DNA of 64,000 nucleotides from Hirsutella rhossiliensis (taxonomy: Eukaryota > Ascomycota > Sordariomycetes > Hypocreales > Ophiocordycipitaceae), in assembly GCF_020360975.1 (NCBI RefSeq), contig NW_025408676.1, positions 2,604,001 through 2,668,000 on the forward strand, read 5' to 3'. The position numbers and the translations under genes were made by a program. The notes under the pieces were generated by a model. The model made no database searches, had not been told where the DNA came from, and was given only the letters and a program-made list of their open reading frames with translations. Shown here in pieces: positions 1 through 13,328 of this stretch (positions within the stretch are counted from its first letter, which is position 1; every line of letters begins with the position of its first letter).

Positions 1-2071
1 TATATAATACTATTCTTATAGCTTAAGTATACTATATATTTATTATTATAGTATATAGTCTAACTAAAGAGTTTATACTTTAGTTCTTATTTATTAATAG
101 CGTTTAAGTATTCCTTACCTTTTAAGGCTAGTACTTAGTAGGCTTTCTTCTCCTTATAAAGTTATTTATATTCTTTAAAGCAATATCTAAGTTTCCTATA
201 ATTAAAATACTTTCTTTTACTTTTCTATATTATATTTAGATTTATTTTACTTAGGTTAGTTATATAAGCGTATATAATAAGAGTTTCGCGCTTCTTTTTA
301 TAGTTAGCGTATTAGTTAAAGTTATTCCTATAAAAAGGGTTCTAGTTTCCTCTTCCTTATTTCTTTTCTTAGCGTTATATATACTATCTATTATCGATTT
401 ATACTACTATAGTAATATAGTTTAAGAGGGTATTAAGTTAATTTTCCTTATAAAGCTTATCCTTAACTTCTTCTTTAAGCCTATTATAGAATTATAATAT
501 AAGAGGTTTATTATTTTAATTAAGCTTTAAAGTAACTTAATAGAACTTTATAATATAATTTAATACTAAGATCCTTTATTAAAGTTCTTAAAGTTTTTAT
601 TTAGCTTCTTATTCCTTATTAGTTATTCTAAATACTTTTATAATAGCTTCTTTAAATCCTTAGAAACTAATAAAGACTTTGTTTATCTTATTATCTTATT
701 ACGCTAGTTAGTTATTAAGAAAATCCCTTATAATAGGTCTAAACTAAGTAAGTGCTATTTTAGATAAATAAGTTCTTATATAAAGTACTTTTTCGACTAG
801 GTCTAAGAGTTTAATAAAGTAAAACTAATAATAAGCCTTAAGTTAAGTAAGAAAGTCTTAAAGTATACTATAAGTACTATTAAATAGTCCTAGCTATTTT
901 AGTTTAACTATTTCTCTAAGGTCCTTAACTTATCTATTACCTTATTTATTCCTAAGTAACTATACCTTATATTAAAGGGTAATAATCTCGCGTATTATAT
1001 CCTAAGGCAATATAATAGCTCTAGAGTTAGTTAATCTAGTTTACTATATAGGTATATTAATAGTTATAATATTACTTAAAGTAACGTAGTATTATATTAA
1101 ATAAGAGCTTTTAATATATAATAACTAGTATTATTCTTAAAGGATAAACCTATTAAGGGGTTTATATTAATAGATATAATAAGGCGTAGTCTAAGTAATA
1201 ATATATATATTACGTTAGTAATAAGTTAAAAGTTATAGACTATAAACTATAACTAAGTAATTAGAATTAAAGATAGAATTATAATAAAGATCTATATTAA
1301 AAGCTATCGAGCTATTTATTTAAAGGAGTATTCCGTTCCTTCCTTATATATCTTAAGAGCTTCCTTAGATCGTCGAGAGTACTAAGTAATCCTATAGCTT
1401 AAGAGCGCTAGAGCGCTAAAGCGATCTTATAATCCTAGCTATAGAGCGTTAAAGCGCTAAAGTAACCTATCGCTTTAAACTTAATTAGCCTATTAGTTTA
1501 TTTAATATTCCTTACTCCTTATATTATATATCCTTATAATATATACTAGTCCCCGCGGTTTACTAAACTATAGTTATAATAAAAGGTTAATAGCTTCTTA
1601 TAGCTATTAATAGTATATATAGTCCCTTAGCTTAAGTTTCTCTTAATTCTTAAGAAGCTATAATTAATATATATAAAGTTATATTTAATACTATATAAAG
1701 GGAGGCTATAGTTTAGCCTTATATAGTCCTAGGTCTAATATAATAGTAAGGAGAAAAGAGTACTAAATACTTTACTTAACTTATAAGATACTTAAGAAGT
1801 CTTAGCCTTAGTATTTATAAGTATATTATAGTAAATCTATAAGTAAAAAGGGCTAGCTATAGCTATAGTATTAATTTATATAGTTAGCTTAATAAATATT
1901 AAGAAAGTACTATAACTAAAGCGCCTTATATTAAAAGAAGAGCTATAGTAAGCTATCTTACTATAGTTTTATAACTTATTACTACTCTTTTAAAAGAGTA
2001 AGGCTAATAAGTTAAACCTTTATAAACTAAGTATAAACTACTTAATACTACTTTATATAAGGGATAATAGT
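1..2071. other. AT-rich RIP-degraded DNA, no gene recognised
   Basis: This stretch is dominated by TA, with CA and TG rare while CG persists, the pattern left by RIP. No frame on either strand gives a motif I can name. It ends where LINE copy A begins. It contains the 203-bp segment at 1128-1330 that recurs at 60.1 kb. Just after that segment, 1380-1480 carries several short repeats of the form GCGCTAGAGCGCTAAAGCG. Its origin as a degraded transposon is inference. Confidence 0.6.
1128..1330 (+). repeat. 203-bp repeat, copy 1 (pair at 60077-60279)
   Basis: This segment aligns end to end with 60077-60279, same length and same strand, differing mostly by C/T and G/A changes. Both copies end with AAAGGAGTA, after which they diverge completely. 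A shared block that stops at a purine run resembles the internal end of an LTR element next to its polypurine tract, but no LTR is recognisable after it. The family is not identified. Confidence 0.6.
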
Positions 2072-5000
2072 AAAACTTCTTATAAAACTAATATACGCTT
2101 ATAGTAGGTATATATTATAATTAAAATACTAACTAATACTAAGAATTAATTTAGTAATATTAATTACCCTTAGTAATAATACTATACTAAGGCTAAGGGG
2201 TAGGTAAACGTAGTAGCGGCCCTCGATATACTAAGCTTAATTAAAGCGTATAGTATAAAGAGATACTACTTAAATTTATATACCTTAATAAAGTAAGTTA
2301 ATAAACCTAAAGTAGCGATATAATACTAGCTTAAGCACTAAGTAACCTTATAGAAAAAGTAGTATATAACGAACTTATAAGCTTTATCCTAAGTATATAG
2401 TTTAGTAGGGTATAAGTAATAGTTAAATAACTCTTTAAGGTAAAGAGCTATACTAATAGCGCGTTATTAGCGGTGCTTTATATAGATAAAAGCTTTAAGA
2501 CGATAATTTAAGATACTATTAAGGAGGTAGTTAAGGAATAACCCTACCTAAGTATCGCTTTAAGCTTAAGGGGCCCTAAGTAAACTTAAGCCGCGGTTAT
2601 AGCTAAAACTAAGGGACTAACTTAATATAAAGCTATAGTAAAATAGGTCTTACTATACTATAAATATAAGATTATTATAGTCCTTATAAGGGCACCGCTT
2701 AAAATCCTAAGCCGCGAACTAAAGGATATAGTAAAGTTAGTAAATATAGCCTTAAAAGCTATAAGCGCTATAATAGTAAAGCGTCTTTAAAGTAAAGATA
2801 TCGCGGTTATATTTAATACTATAGTAAGAGCTTATTAAAGAGACTAAGGCTAAGTTAAGGCCGTATTTAAACTAAAGGCTATAATTACTTACTATATATA
2901 TATAATAGTTACTAAGAATATCTTTTTAAGGATAGTAATAGTAAATAAGGAGCGATTACTCTATAAGATTATAGAGGTAAATAAAGTTAAGGTCCTTTAA
3001 GCTTAAGCGCTATACCCTTAATCTAAGATATCGATAGTAATAACTATACTTATTAAGGTTAATAGCTTAAAGGAGGCTAATAAGCTTTATAACTTAAGCT
3101 TAGTCTTTAAAGTATAAATCTTTTAATATAAACCTTATAATACGTTAGTTTAATTATAAAGGTACTATAACTATTATAGATATAGCTATATCGCTAAGTA
3201 GTATATATTAATATAACTTTATAGCTAATATAAAAGTATAGTATATAATAAAGGTAAGGATAAATATAAAGCTAAGAAAGGTAAAATCCCTTATAACTAT
3301 ATCTTATATTAAAGGGACTACTTATTATAGACTTAAACTTACCTTATAGTAAATAAAGCCTAGGAAAAAGTAAGGGAAAAATACTTACGATAACCTTAAT
3401 AGTTTATAAATACTTAAACGTATACTAAGTAGTAAATACTCTTTACTATTAAAACCTAAGGAGCTCTTAAATCGACTACGTTTAAAAGTAAGGACTAAGT
3501 AAACCGCGCTAAGATAAAAGGTTAAGCTTAAAATACCTACTAGCTAGTAAGGCTAGGGAGGCTAAACTAAGTATATATAATATTTATAGGTATAGTAAAT
3601 AAAGAAGCGCTAAGAGATAGAGCGCCTCCCTCTTTATATAAATAACCCTTTTTACCTTAACCTTACCTATATATAACTAAAAGCACTATTTTAAAATATA
3701 TAAAAGAGATATAAGCTAGCTTAATTAGTGCTTTATTACTAAGCTAGCTTTAACTTAATAGTATTATAAGAAGTAAAAGCTATACTAAGAGGCGGCCCCC
3801 CCCCTTAAAGTAGCGCTTTATAGCTTAGTTTATAAAAAGGGAAGGTATATACTATATATATATAAAAGGCTTAGGCTAAGGACTTAGTTACCTTAGTTTA
3901 AACTAAATTAAAGTAAGGTAATATTTAAGGATAGTACTAAACTATAAGCGATTTACTTACTACTAAGGGCTATAAAGGCTAGAGTATTATATAACCTAAG
4001 TATAATCGAATTAAAGTACTTTATAGTAATAGTAAGGGACTTTAATATTTATTACTTACTTTAAGATAGATATAATAAAACCTTAGATAGCGCGATATAA
4101 CTTATATAAAAGGTAATAAGACTATAACTTAAACTTATTACTTTAAAAGGGAAGTATATAAGATTTTTCTATAGCTAAAAGATAGTACTATTAACCTAGC
4201 TTAAGTAACGCTAAAGACTAAGATATAGTATATAAGGCCCGACCTAAACTTACTTAAGTTAAACTATATCTTTTAAACTATTATAATATAAGTTAATACC
4301 TAGGCCTAAGTACTTAAACTAGCCCTAAAGTAAAAAAAAGTAAAAGTAAAGCTAGTTAAAGCTAAGACTATATCCTAGCTAGGACTATACTAACTAACGC
4401 TGTAAACGCTTAAGGATATTAACTAAGACCTAGACTATATCTTTATTACTTTAGCGTAAATTATAATAGCTATAGTTCTACTTTAAGGGTACGTATTACT
4501 TAAGGGTAATATATAGTTTACCTTAAAGGTAGGGAGGGTAATAAAAGAAGCTAAGAGGGTAAGAAGGAAGTATAAGTAAGAAAGAAGTAAGGCGAACTAA
4601 GAAAACCTATATAAAGCGTTTATAGCTTAAAAGTAAACTATCCGCGAGGTAAGGAGGGCTTATTAATATAAGTTCTTAAAGGAATTTAGCGCTAATAATA
4701 CTAAGCTTTAAAATATAAAAAAGTAAGCTAGACTTTATAATAAGCTACTACTAAAACTAACTTATATCCTACTGCTAGTTAAGGAAAGTAAGGACTAACT
4801 AATAGAAACCTTTAAAAGAAAGGCTTAAATATTAGCCGCTAAGTTCTTCTTATTAAAAGCTAGTATAACTTAGGGCTACCTTAGCTTATAGCTAAAGCGA
4901 CCCTTATAGTTAACTAATAGATCTAGCTAGCTAATATTATAGTTACGCTAAGTAAGATAGTAAGCTAGAAAGCGGTAAGTTTAAATAGCGTCCCTTTAAA

Positions 5001-8000
5001 GTTTATTAAGAAGTATAGCTTAGCTTTAGTTTAGTAACTAGCTATAATCTTTAATACTTATACCTAACTCTTATATTTCTTAGGTTAGTTTTATAGCGTA
5101 AATATAATAGTTATTTAAAAGCTAGGTAAGAGGCTAGAAGCTTATTATATAGTAAGGGGATTAAGATTAATTTCTATCTTACTTATAATAAGAAAAGTAC
5201 TTAAGTAGATACTAACTTAAAGGATTATAAGAGTAATAAAGGTAAATAGTATTTTACTAAATAGATAAATAGGGAATAAAAAAGAACGTTTTATAAAAGT
5301 AGTAATCTTATTAGTAATAAAACTAATATATATAACCTAGGCTTAAAAGGGTATTATATCGTTTTTATAGCTAGATATTAAAGGCGTATTTAATATAGTT
5401 AACTATAATAAGCTTATAAAAGAACTAAAGCTTAAGAGATACCTTAGATAGCTTATAAGCTTAATATAAAGCTTTATAAGTAATAAAAGATTAACCTTTT
5501 ACTTTAATAAAAGGACTTTAAAGCTAACTTAAGTATTAATAAGAGTCCTTTAAAGCTCCCCTTTATCCTTAATCTTATTTCTATACTATATAACCCTTTT
5601 ATATAAAAGGCTTAGTATAATATATAGTATTTATACTATTAGCTTTATTAATAATATAAATATAGTTAGTATTAAACTTAATAAATCTATTATAGTAGTA
5701 TACTTAAAAGAAGCTTAAAGGGTATATATAAAGTAAGCGACTAAGTTTATAGTTACTTTTAAACTATTAAAGAGTAAGTTAATATACTTTATATAAAGGA
5801 GATAAGCGATAATAATACTAGTTTACTTTAAGGCTAATATAATAACTTTAGTCTAAGAGGCCCGCTTATTAAGGGTCTTAGTATATCGAAAACTATATTA
5901 AAAGGTATACTTAAAATAGCTTTAAGTAAAGTTAAAGCGCTAAACTATAGCTTTAACTAAGCTCGCGGTATTTATATAAAGCTATACCTTACTATACGCT
6001 AAGGAAGTCTATAATAAAGTAATTTAGTTATTAATCTCTTATACTATAGTTATATTTTATAAGATAATACTTATAAGAGAGAAACTATATAGGATTATAT
6101 AAGACCTTACCTAAGACTAGTTAGCTTACCTTTAAGTAGTAATAAGCGCTTACTATATAACCTTAGTTTATTAAGTTAAAGTAAAGGTATAAGTACCTTT
6201 AATTAACCTTTACTTAAACTAAAGAATAATAAATACCCTTTAAAGGCTAAAGGACTTAGGGCTCTTAAGCTAAATCTAACGCGCGTTTAATATAATCGCG
6301 GGTATACTTAAAAGGAGGTAACGCTAAGGAGAGAGTAAGCCCTTAGTAGCGCTACTTCTAGGTAAACCCCCCCCTTATAAAGGAGATAAAAAGTGTCTAG
6401 GGCTAGATAGGATTAAACGACTTCTTAAATAAAGCTAAGTCGCTTAAAAGGCTAAATAAGAAATAAGCCGCTTAATAAAATACTAAGGAAAATATAATCT
6501 AATAATACTAAACTACCTTTTACCTTACTAACTTCCTACCTTAGTTTAATAAGGCAATAACGCTAGACTATTATAAAGGCCTTCTTAAGTATATTAGTAC
6601 GATATTTACTTAGATATATATAGGAAAGATCGGGCTTAATAACTTTCTCTTTAACTAATAGGTCCTTAGTATAGTTTATAAATATATACCTATAAATAAA
6701 AATAAGATACTATTTACTATATAATAATTAACTATTTATTAATAGTAAAGGTAAGGGAGTCCCTTTTAATATAGGCCTAGGATATAAGTAATATAAGAGC
6801 GGGCCTTTAAAGGAAAAGGATAGTAGCGCTACTAGCGTAATAGTTCCTTTACTTAAGTAAGCTTTATTAGTTCGACCTAGCTTAAAGGCTATATATAAAT
6901 ATATTAAATAATAAGACTAAGGTCGCGCTAAAAATAAAGTAGCCTTAACTAAAACTACCTTAGCTAACTACTTCCCTTACTAAGGCGATCTAAAAAAGAA
7001 GAGGACCTATAATAATAAGACTATAGCTTTAAACTAAACTAAACCTAAACTAAGTATAAACCTCGCCGATTAAACTATAAACTAAATAAAATTAATATAA
7101 CTTAATTAAACCGACCTTAATAACTATAGAATAAAACCTATTATTAAAAGACTATAACTAAATAAGACTTAACCTAAAACTAAACTAAGATAGAGCTAAT
7201 AACTAGCCCCCTTTAAACTATAATCTTAGCCTAGCTTATTAATAGTAACGTTTACCTCGTTATTATAGTAAGAATAATAAGACCCTCTTAAGGTAGTACG
7301 TAGGGTATAAGAGGGAGTAACCTAAGGCTTATAAGGAGTATAAGGACTACTACTACTACTATAAGAAGCTTAATAATAACTAGATAAACCTAACCTTAAA
7401 CCTAAACTAAAGCTAGCTTAAACGGCTAGCTTATAAGATAAATTAACGACTAAGGCCTATACTAAGGTAAGACTTATACTAGTAGCGGTATAAAAGCGTT
7501 TACTATAGCTTATACTATAACCTTAGATTTAATTAAGGCTAAGACTAGCGATAATCTTAGCTAAAACTAAACTATAATAGCTATAAAGATACTATTAAAC
7601 GAAGTTAAGAGCGCTAGTAAGATTAATAGGTAATATAAGATAAGGACGCTTTAAGGTAAGCTTAGCACTAAGAGAACTACTAAGCTATAGCTTAGCGTCG
7701 GAACTAATAAAGGGAAATATAGTAAGCTCCTAAGCTAGCTTTATAATAACTATAAGTATAGCGATAATAATAAACTCCTTAGCCTTAGCTTTAAAAGGGG
7801 CCTTAGATATAGCTACTACCTTACTTTTACCTTTACCCTTCCCTTTATTAAAAGGGACTAAGGCTAAACTAAGCTTAGTAAGATTAAAACTACTATTTTT
7901 ACTATTAAGGCTATCGCTAGTAATAAAATAGAAATAGTTAGTAAGATTATTAATAGCTATAAGAGTCTTTTAAGTAACTAAGAGCGACTTAAGCTTAACC

Positions 8001-9380
8001 TAAGCTAAGGTCTTAATAGTATTACTAAACTTACTTAAGTACTTTTTTAAGGACTTATATATATAGTAAGTATTATTTATAAAATAGGTTAAAGTTAATA
8101 TAAGCGTTTTAATATTCTTAGTAAGTATAGCTAAACTAAAGGTAGACTTACTTAATATACCCTTACTTTTAATAGTAAGGGCCTTTTAATTAATATAAAT
8201 ATAAGTTTCTAAAGTAATATAATAAAAGCGCTTTTATACTAAACCTTTAATAAAGAAAGGGCTATTAACCTTAGACTATACTTAGTAAAGGGTATAAGTA
8301 GCTTCTTTACCCTTAAAGGTAATTTAAAATATAAATTAGTACTAAACTTAAATAGTACTATAGTAAGAAAGGGTTACTTACTTAGTAATAAGACTAGTTA
8401 AAGCTAGTATAAGCGATATATACTTTAGCCTTTATAGCTATTAAAGTTAGCTAAAAATACTAAAGGTAAAACTAACTTAAGATAAAACTAAGATTAATAC
8501 TTATAAAACTAGTTTTAATAGCTAGCGAAGGACTTATAAGTAAGCTTACTAGTAAGACGCTTAATATATATAAAATATAAAATAGAGCGCTTTAACCTTA
8601 CTATAGTAGCGACTTTTTTATAAAGAGGGGGTTTTAAAGAAAGTAAACTACTATTACCTAAGTTAGCTTCTTAGTTAGATATTATAATATAGCGATAAGT
8701 AAACTAAATATAGTACTAAGGAGACCTAGAGTTATAAAAATAAGGTAGGTAAGGTAGTAGTTAGGCCTATAAAAGAAATAGATAATAAAGAGATAAAAGG
8801 AGGTATAAATAGAACTAAGGGGGGAAGGTAGGTAAATATAAGCTACCGCGCCCTTAATTAAGAAGTTATATAGCTAGATAGGAACCGATTTATAATTAAT
8901 AGAGCTAGCTAACCGAATTTTAATTAGCTAGCTTTATTTAAGAGTAACTTATATTAGCGCCTAGCTTAGTAACTAAATATTACCTACCTTACTAATTAAT
9001 AGACTAATAAGCTAACGTAACCGCGGCTATATAATAGTAATATAAGAGCTATAGTAAATAGAAGCGCTTATAAGTTAGGCCCTTAAAAAGAAACTATTAC
9101 TTATAACCTTAAGCTTAGGCTAGTAAGCTTAGGCCACGGCCGCTTAAGATAATAGCGGCTATAGCTTAAGAGGGCTTATACTAAGATACTATAGTATAAA
9201 AGGAGCCTATAGTAGCTAGCGTAAATTTCTTATATACTACTATTATAACCTTATTTAAAGTAGACCTATATTAAAAGAAGGGAGGGTTTTCCCTTAAGTA
9301 CTTTAGTTTTTCCTTTCTATTTAATATTAAAGTTCTAGATATTTCTAGCTAGGTCCTTAGTATAATCTTAATAATAATAT
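2072..9380 (+). mobile_element. LINE copy A, full length, RIPed
   Basis: A complete copy of the 7.3-kb LINE also seen as copies B, C, H and I, here with its sense strand on +. The 5' end reads AAAACTTCTTATAAAAC. The 3' end at 9368-9380 is a short TAA repeat tail, which suits target-primed reverse transcription. The AP-endonuclease box (normally GDFN-x-HH) lies at 4033-4070, where the histidine codons have become TAT and TAC. The reverse transcriptase FADD box is at 5644-5655 and now reads FINN, every change being C to T or G to A. The segment at about 7.0-8.5 kb corresponds to the antisense ORF described for copy C. It is dead as a gene. No clear target-site duplication was found. Confidence 0.8.
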
Positions 9381-9420
9381 AAGCTTATTATAGTTAATTA
9401 TATTATTATTATTATTAAGA
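9368..9420. repeat. Tail-to-tail junction of LINE copies A and B
   Basis: Copy A ends in TAA repeats at 9380 and copy B starts, in the opposite orientation, with TTA repeats from 9401. Only 20 bases separate them. The two copies mirror each other outward for thousands of bases, so this is the centre of a very large imperfect palindrome. Confidence 0.8.
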
Positions 9421-10627
9421 TTATACTAAGGACCTAGCTAAAGGTATCTAGAACTTTAATATTAAATAAGAGGGAAAAACTAAAGTACTTAAAGGAAACC
9501 CTCCCTTTTTTTAATATAGGTTTACTTTAAATAAGGTCGTAATAGTAGTATATAAGAAATTTACGCTAGCTATTATAAGCTCCTTTTATACTATAGTATC
9601 TTAGTATAAGCCCTCTTAAGCTATAGCTACTACTATCTTAAGCGGCCGCGGCCTAAGCTTACTAGCTTAAGCTTAAGGTTATAAGTAATAATTTCTTTTT
9701 AAGGGCCTAACTTATAAGCGCTTCTCTTTTTTATAGCTCTTATATTACTACTATATAGCTATAGCGGTAGCTATATTAGCTTATTAGTTTATTAATTAAT
9801 AAGGTAGGTAATATCTAGTTACTAAGCCGGGCGTAGGTATAGGTCGCTCTTAAGTAAGGCCGGCTAATTAAAATTTAATTAGCTAGCTCCGCTAATAAAA
9901 AATCGGTTCTTATCTAGCTATATAACTTCTTAATTAAGGGTATAGCGGCTTATATTTACTATCGGTTATATAGTTATTAATTATATACGCTTAGCTCGCG
10001 TATATATATACTTACCCTCTTCTTATAATTTTATTTTTATCTCCTCCTACCTTTTTATTTATTATCTTTTTTATAGGCCTTAGTTCTTTACTTATATTAT
10101 TACTATATCCTTAGTTCTCCTTAGTACTACTTTTAGTTCGTTCGCTATTATATTATTATATTTAACTAAGAAGCTAACTTAGGTAGTAGCGGCTCGCCTC
10201 CTTTAAAGCCCCCTCCTTATAAGAAAGTCGCTACTATAGCGGGATTAAAACGCTCTATCCCTTATTTTATATATATCGGGCGCTTTACTAGCGAGCTTAC
10301 CTATAAGTCCTTCGATAGCTATTAAAACTAGTCTTATAAGTATTAGTCTTAGTTTTATCTAAAGTTAGTCTTACCTTTAGTACTTTTCGCTAACTTTACT
10401 AGCCGTAAAAGCTAAAGCGTATATCGCTTACGCTAACTTTAACTAGTCTTATTACTAGGTAAGTAACCCTACTTTACTATAGTATAGTCTAAGTTTAGTA
10501 TTAATCTAAGTTTTAAATTACCTTTAAAGGTAAGGAGGCCGCTTATACCCTTTACTAAGCTTAGTCTAAGGTTAATAGCCTCTCCTTTATTAAGGGCTTA
10601 GTATAAGAGCGCTTTTACTATACTACT

Positions 10628-11195
10628 TATAAGAAGTAGTATTCCTACTATAAATAAAGTAGCTATAATATACTCTCTTAATTATATAAGCTAATAAGTA
10701 GTATATTAATTATAGATAAAATCCTATATTATAGAGTAAGAATCGCTCGTTATTTTATATATTATTATATATTAAACGGGTTACTAGTTATTATATAATT
10801 AGGAATCGAAGAAATAGAGCTAGCTTAAAATACTAGCTAAGACCTCTTAAGAATACTAGCACGACTAACCTCCTTTAAATATAAATATTAATAGAACTAA
10901 GATACTTCTTAATATACTTAAGGTATTACTAAATTCCTTAGTTTTAGGGCTATATAGTAGATTAAATCTAGTCTTAAAAAGTTCTTTTATTTAGCTATAA
11001 TTATCTATATAAGATAGTATATCCGCTAGTAAATAAATAAAGGATTATTAACTTTAATACCTTTTTTATATACTAATATATTACTAATAAATTCTATTAA
11101 AAATCCTACCTTATACTCTTTCTTCCCTTTTATTATATAGTCTTATATAATTCCTTAATTTCCTAAAATTCTACTTTTACTTATATACTTTAAGA
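10628..11195 (+). mobile_element. Solo LTR, family 2 (568 bp), inside LINE copy B
   Basis: This block interrupts LINE copy B and is absent from the same point in copies C and G. It is flanked by CTACT (10623-10627) and CTATT (11196-11200), a 5-bp target duplication that has since taken one C to T change. The reverse complement lies at 58032-58599 with the same length, so both are solo LTRs of one family. Parts resemble the copia LTR at 12623, for example a shared GGTAGGATTT motif, so a Ty1/copia relative is likely. Ends could be off by 2-3 bases. Confidence 0.72.
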
Positions 11196-12622
11196 CTATT
11201 TTAAAAACTTATATATATACTAGTTAAAAGGCCCCTACCGCTAAAGGTAAAGGTATATTAAGTAAGTTTACCCTTAATTTAGCTATAGTCGCCGAAAATA
11301 TTAAGACGCTCGCCTTAGCTTTTACTTATTCTATAGATAATACCTACTATATATATAAGTCCTTAGAAAAGCACTTAAGTAAGTTTAGTAATACTATTAA
11401 GACCTTATCTTAAGTTAGGCCTAAGTTACTCTTAGTTACTTAAAAGACTTTTATAGCAGTTAATAATCTTATTAATTATTTTTATCTTATTACTAATAAT
11501 AACTATAATAATAAAGGTAGCGGTTTTAACCTTACTAAGCTTAGTCTAGCCCTAGCCCCTTTTAATAAGGGGAAGGGTAAAGGTAAAAGTAAAGGTAAGG
11601 CGGCTATTATATTTAAGGGTCTATTTAAGGCTAAGGCTAAGGAGTCCGCTACTATTACTATACTTATAGTTATCTTAAAGCTAATATAAGAGCTTACTAT
11701 ATTACCCTTTATTAGCTTTAACGCTAAGTTATAGCTTAATAGTTCTCTTAGCGCTAAGCTTACTTTAAAGTATCCTTATTTTATATTACTTACTAACCTT
11801 ATTAACGCTCTTAACTTTATTTAATAGTATCTTTATAGTTATTATAGTTTAATCTTAGCCAAGATTATTATTAGTTTTAACCTTAATTAAATTTATAGTT
11901 ATAGTATAAGCTATAGTAAACGCCTCTATACCGCCGCTAATATAAGTCTTACCTTAGTATAAACCTTAGTTATTACTTTATTTTATAAGCTAGCTATTTA
12001 AACTAGCTTTAGTTTAGGTTTAAGGTTAAGCTTAGCTAGTTATTATTAAGCTTCTTATAGCGGTAGTAGTCCCTATACTCCTTATAAGTCTTAGGTTACT
12101 CCCTCTTATACCCCGCGTACTACCTTAGGGGGGTCTTATTATTCCCGCCGTAATACTAAGGTAGATATTACTACCGATAAGTTAAGCTAAGGTTATAGTT
12201 TAAGGGCTAGTTACTAGCTCTATCTTAGTTTAGTTTTAGGTTAGGTTTTATTTAGTTATAGTCTTTTAATAGTAGGTTACGTTCTATAGCTATTAAAGCT
12301 AGCTTAGTTAAGTTATATTAGTTCTATTTAGTCTATAGTTTAAGTAATAAGGTTTACGCTTAGTTTAGGTTTAATTTAGTTAATAATATAAACTTATTAT
12401 TATAAGTCCTTTCCCTTTTTAAGATTACCTTAATAAAAGAGGTAGTTAGCTAAGGTAGTCTTAGTTAAGGCTACTTTATCTTTAGCGCGACCCTAGCCTT
12501 ATTATCTAGTATATTTATATATAGCCTTTAAGCTAAGTTAAACTAGTAAAGCTTACTTAAGTAAAGGAACTATTACGCTAGTAGTACTATTATTCTTTTC
12601 CTTTAAAGGCCTACTTTTATAT

Positions 12623-13318
12623 TATAAGAAGGTATAAGTAATAAGCGTAGAATTAAGTAATAGATAACGTAAGCGGAAAGATCGGTTAAAGGAGTATAGG
12701 GTAGGATTTCGTCCGGAATTTATAATAAGTATATAAGGGGCTAAATAATATATTAAAAGAATAGCGTTATAAAGGATGCTTATAAACTTACTTATTCTAT
12801 CTACTACTCTTAGGGAAATCCTTTATCTTTTATAGACTATTGCTCGCCTATTAATAGACTAATTAGTTAGCTCTCTAGTACTTTCTATAGTACTTAAAAA
12901 GCTTTATTTATAGTATATCTTCCTAACTTAGTAGGTGGTCTAATTATAACGTAATAGTTAACGTAAGACTATAGGTTCTAGTATAAGTAGTAGATTTAAC
13001 TAGAATATTCTATGCCCTACCTATTCTTATATCGCGGATATCTTTAGAACTACTAGGCTAAAATAGGTAATAGGGTATCCGTTCTACTTATAATTAACTT
13101 ATATATAAAATATATATTTTATTTTATTAGGATAGGCTTATCTTAACCCGCTTTTCCTAAAGGAAGGTATAGATATCTAGTAAAGGTCTTTATCTTTAAG
13201 GGTTATTCTCTTAAACTATATTATAGAGCCTTTTTTTACTAGCTTATTTTATAAAGCCTCCTTATACTTATTATTTCTTAATAATAGTAAAATAAGAATA
13301 TAAGGGTATATTCTTATA
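12623..13318 (-). repeat. Copia 3' LTR (left)
   Basis: A 696-bp direct repeat of 18250-18945, same length. It starts TATAAGAA and ends TTCTTATA, a perfect 8-bp inverted terminal repeat. It is preceded by TATAT, the target duplication. Differences from the right LTR are mostly C/T or G/A, so they reflect RIP and cannot be used to date the insertion. Confidence 0.9.
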
Positions 13319-13328
13319 GCCTCCCTTA
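13319..13328 (-). promoter_or_regulatory. Copia polypurine tract
   Basis: Read on the minus strand, the bases next to the 3' LTR are TTTAAGGGAGGC, a purine run ending at the LTR boundary, where plus-strand DNA synthesis would be primed. Position and composition fit. Priming itself is inferred. Confidence 0.6.

Noticed and set aside
3791..3804. Runs of C or G (also near 6366, 36753 and 56126) as regulatory sites
   Set aside because: They occur inside LINE copies at matching positions and are simple homopolymers that RIP spares. No function is indicated.
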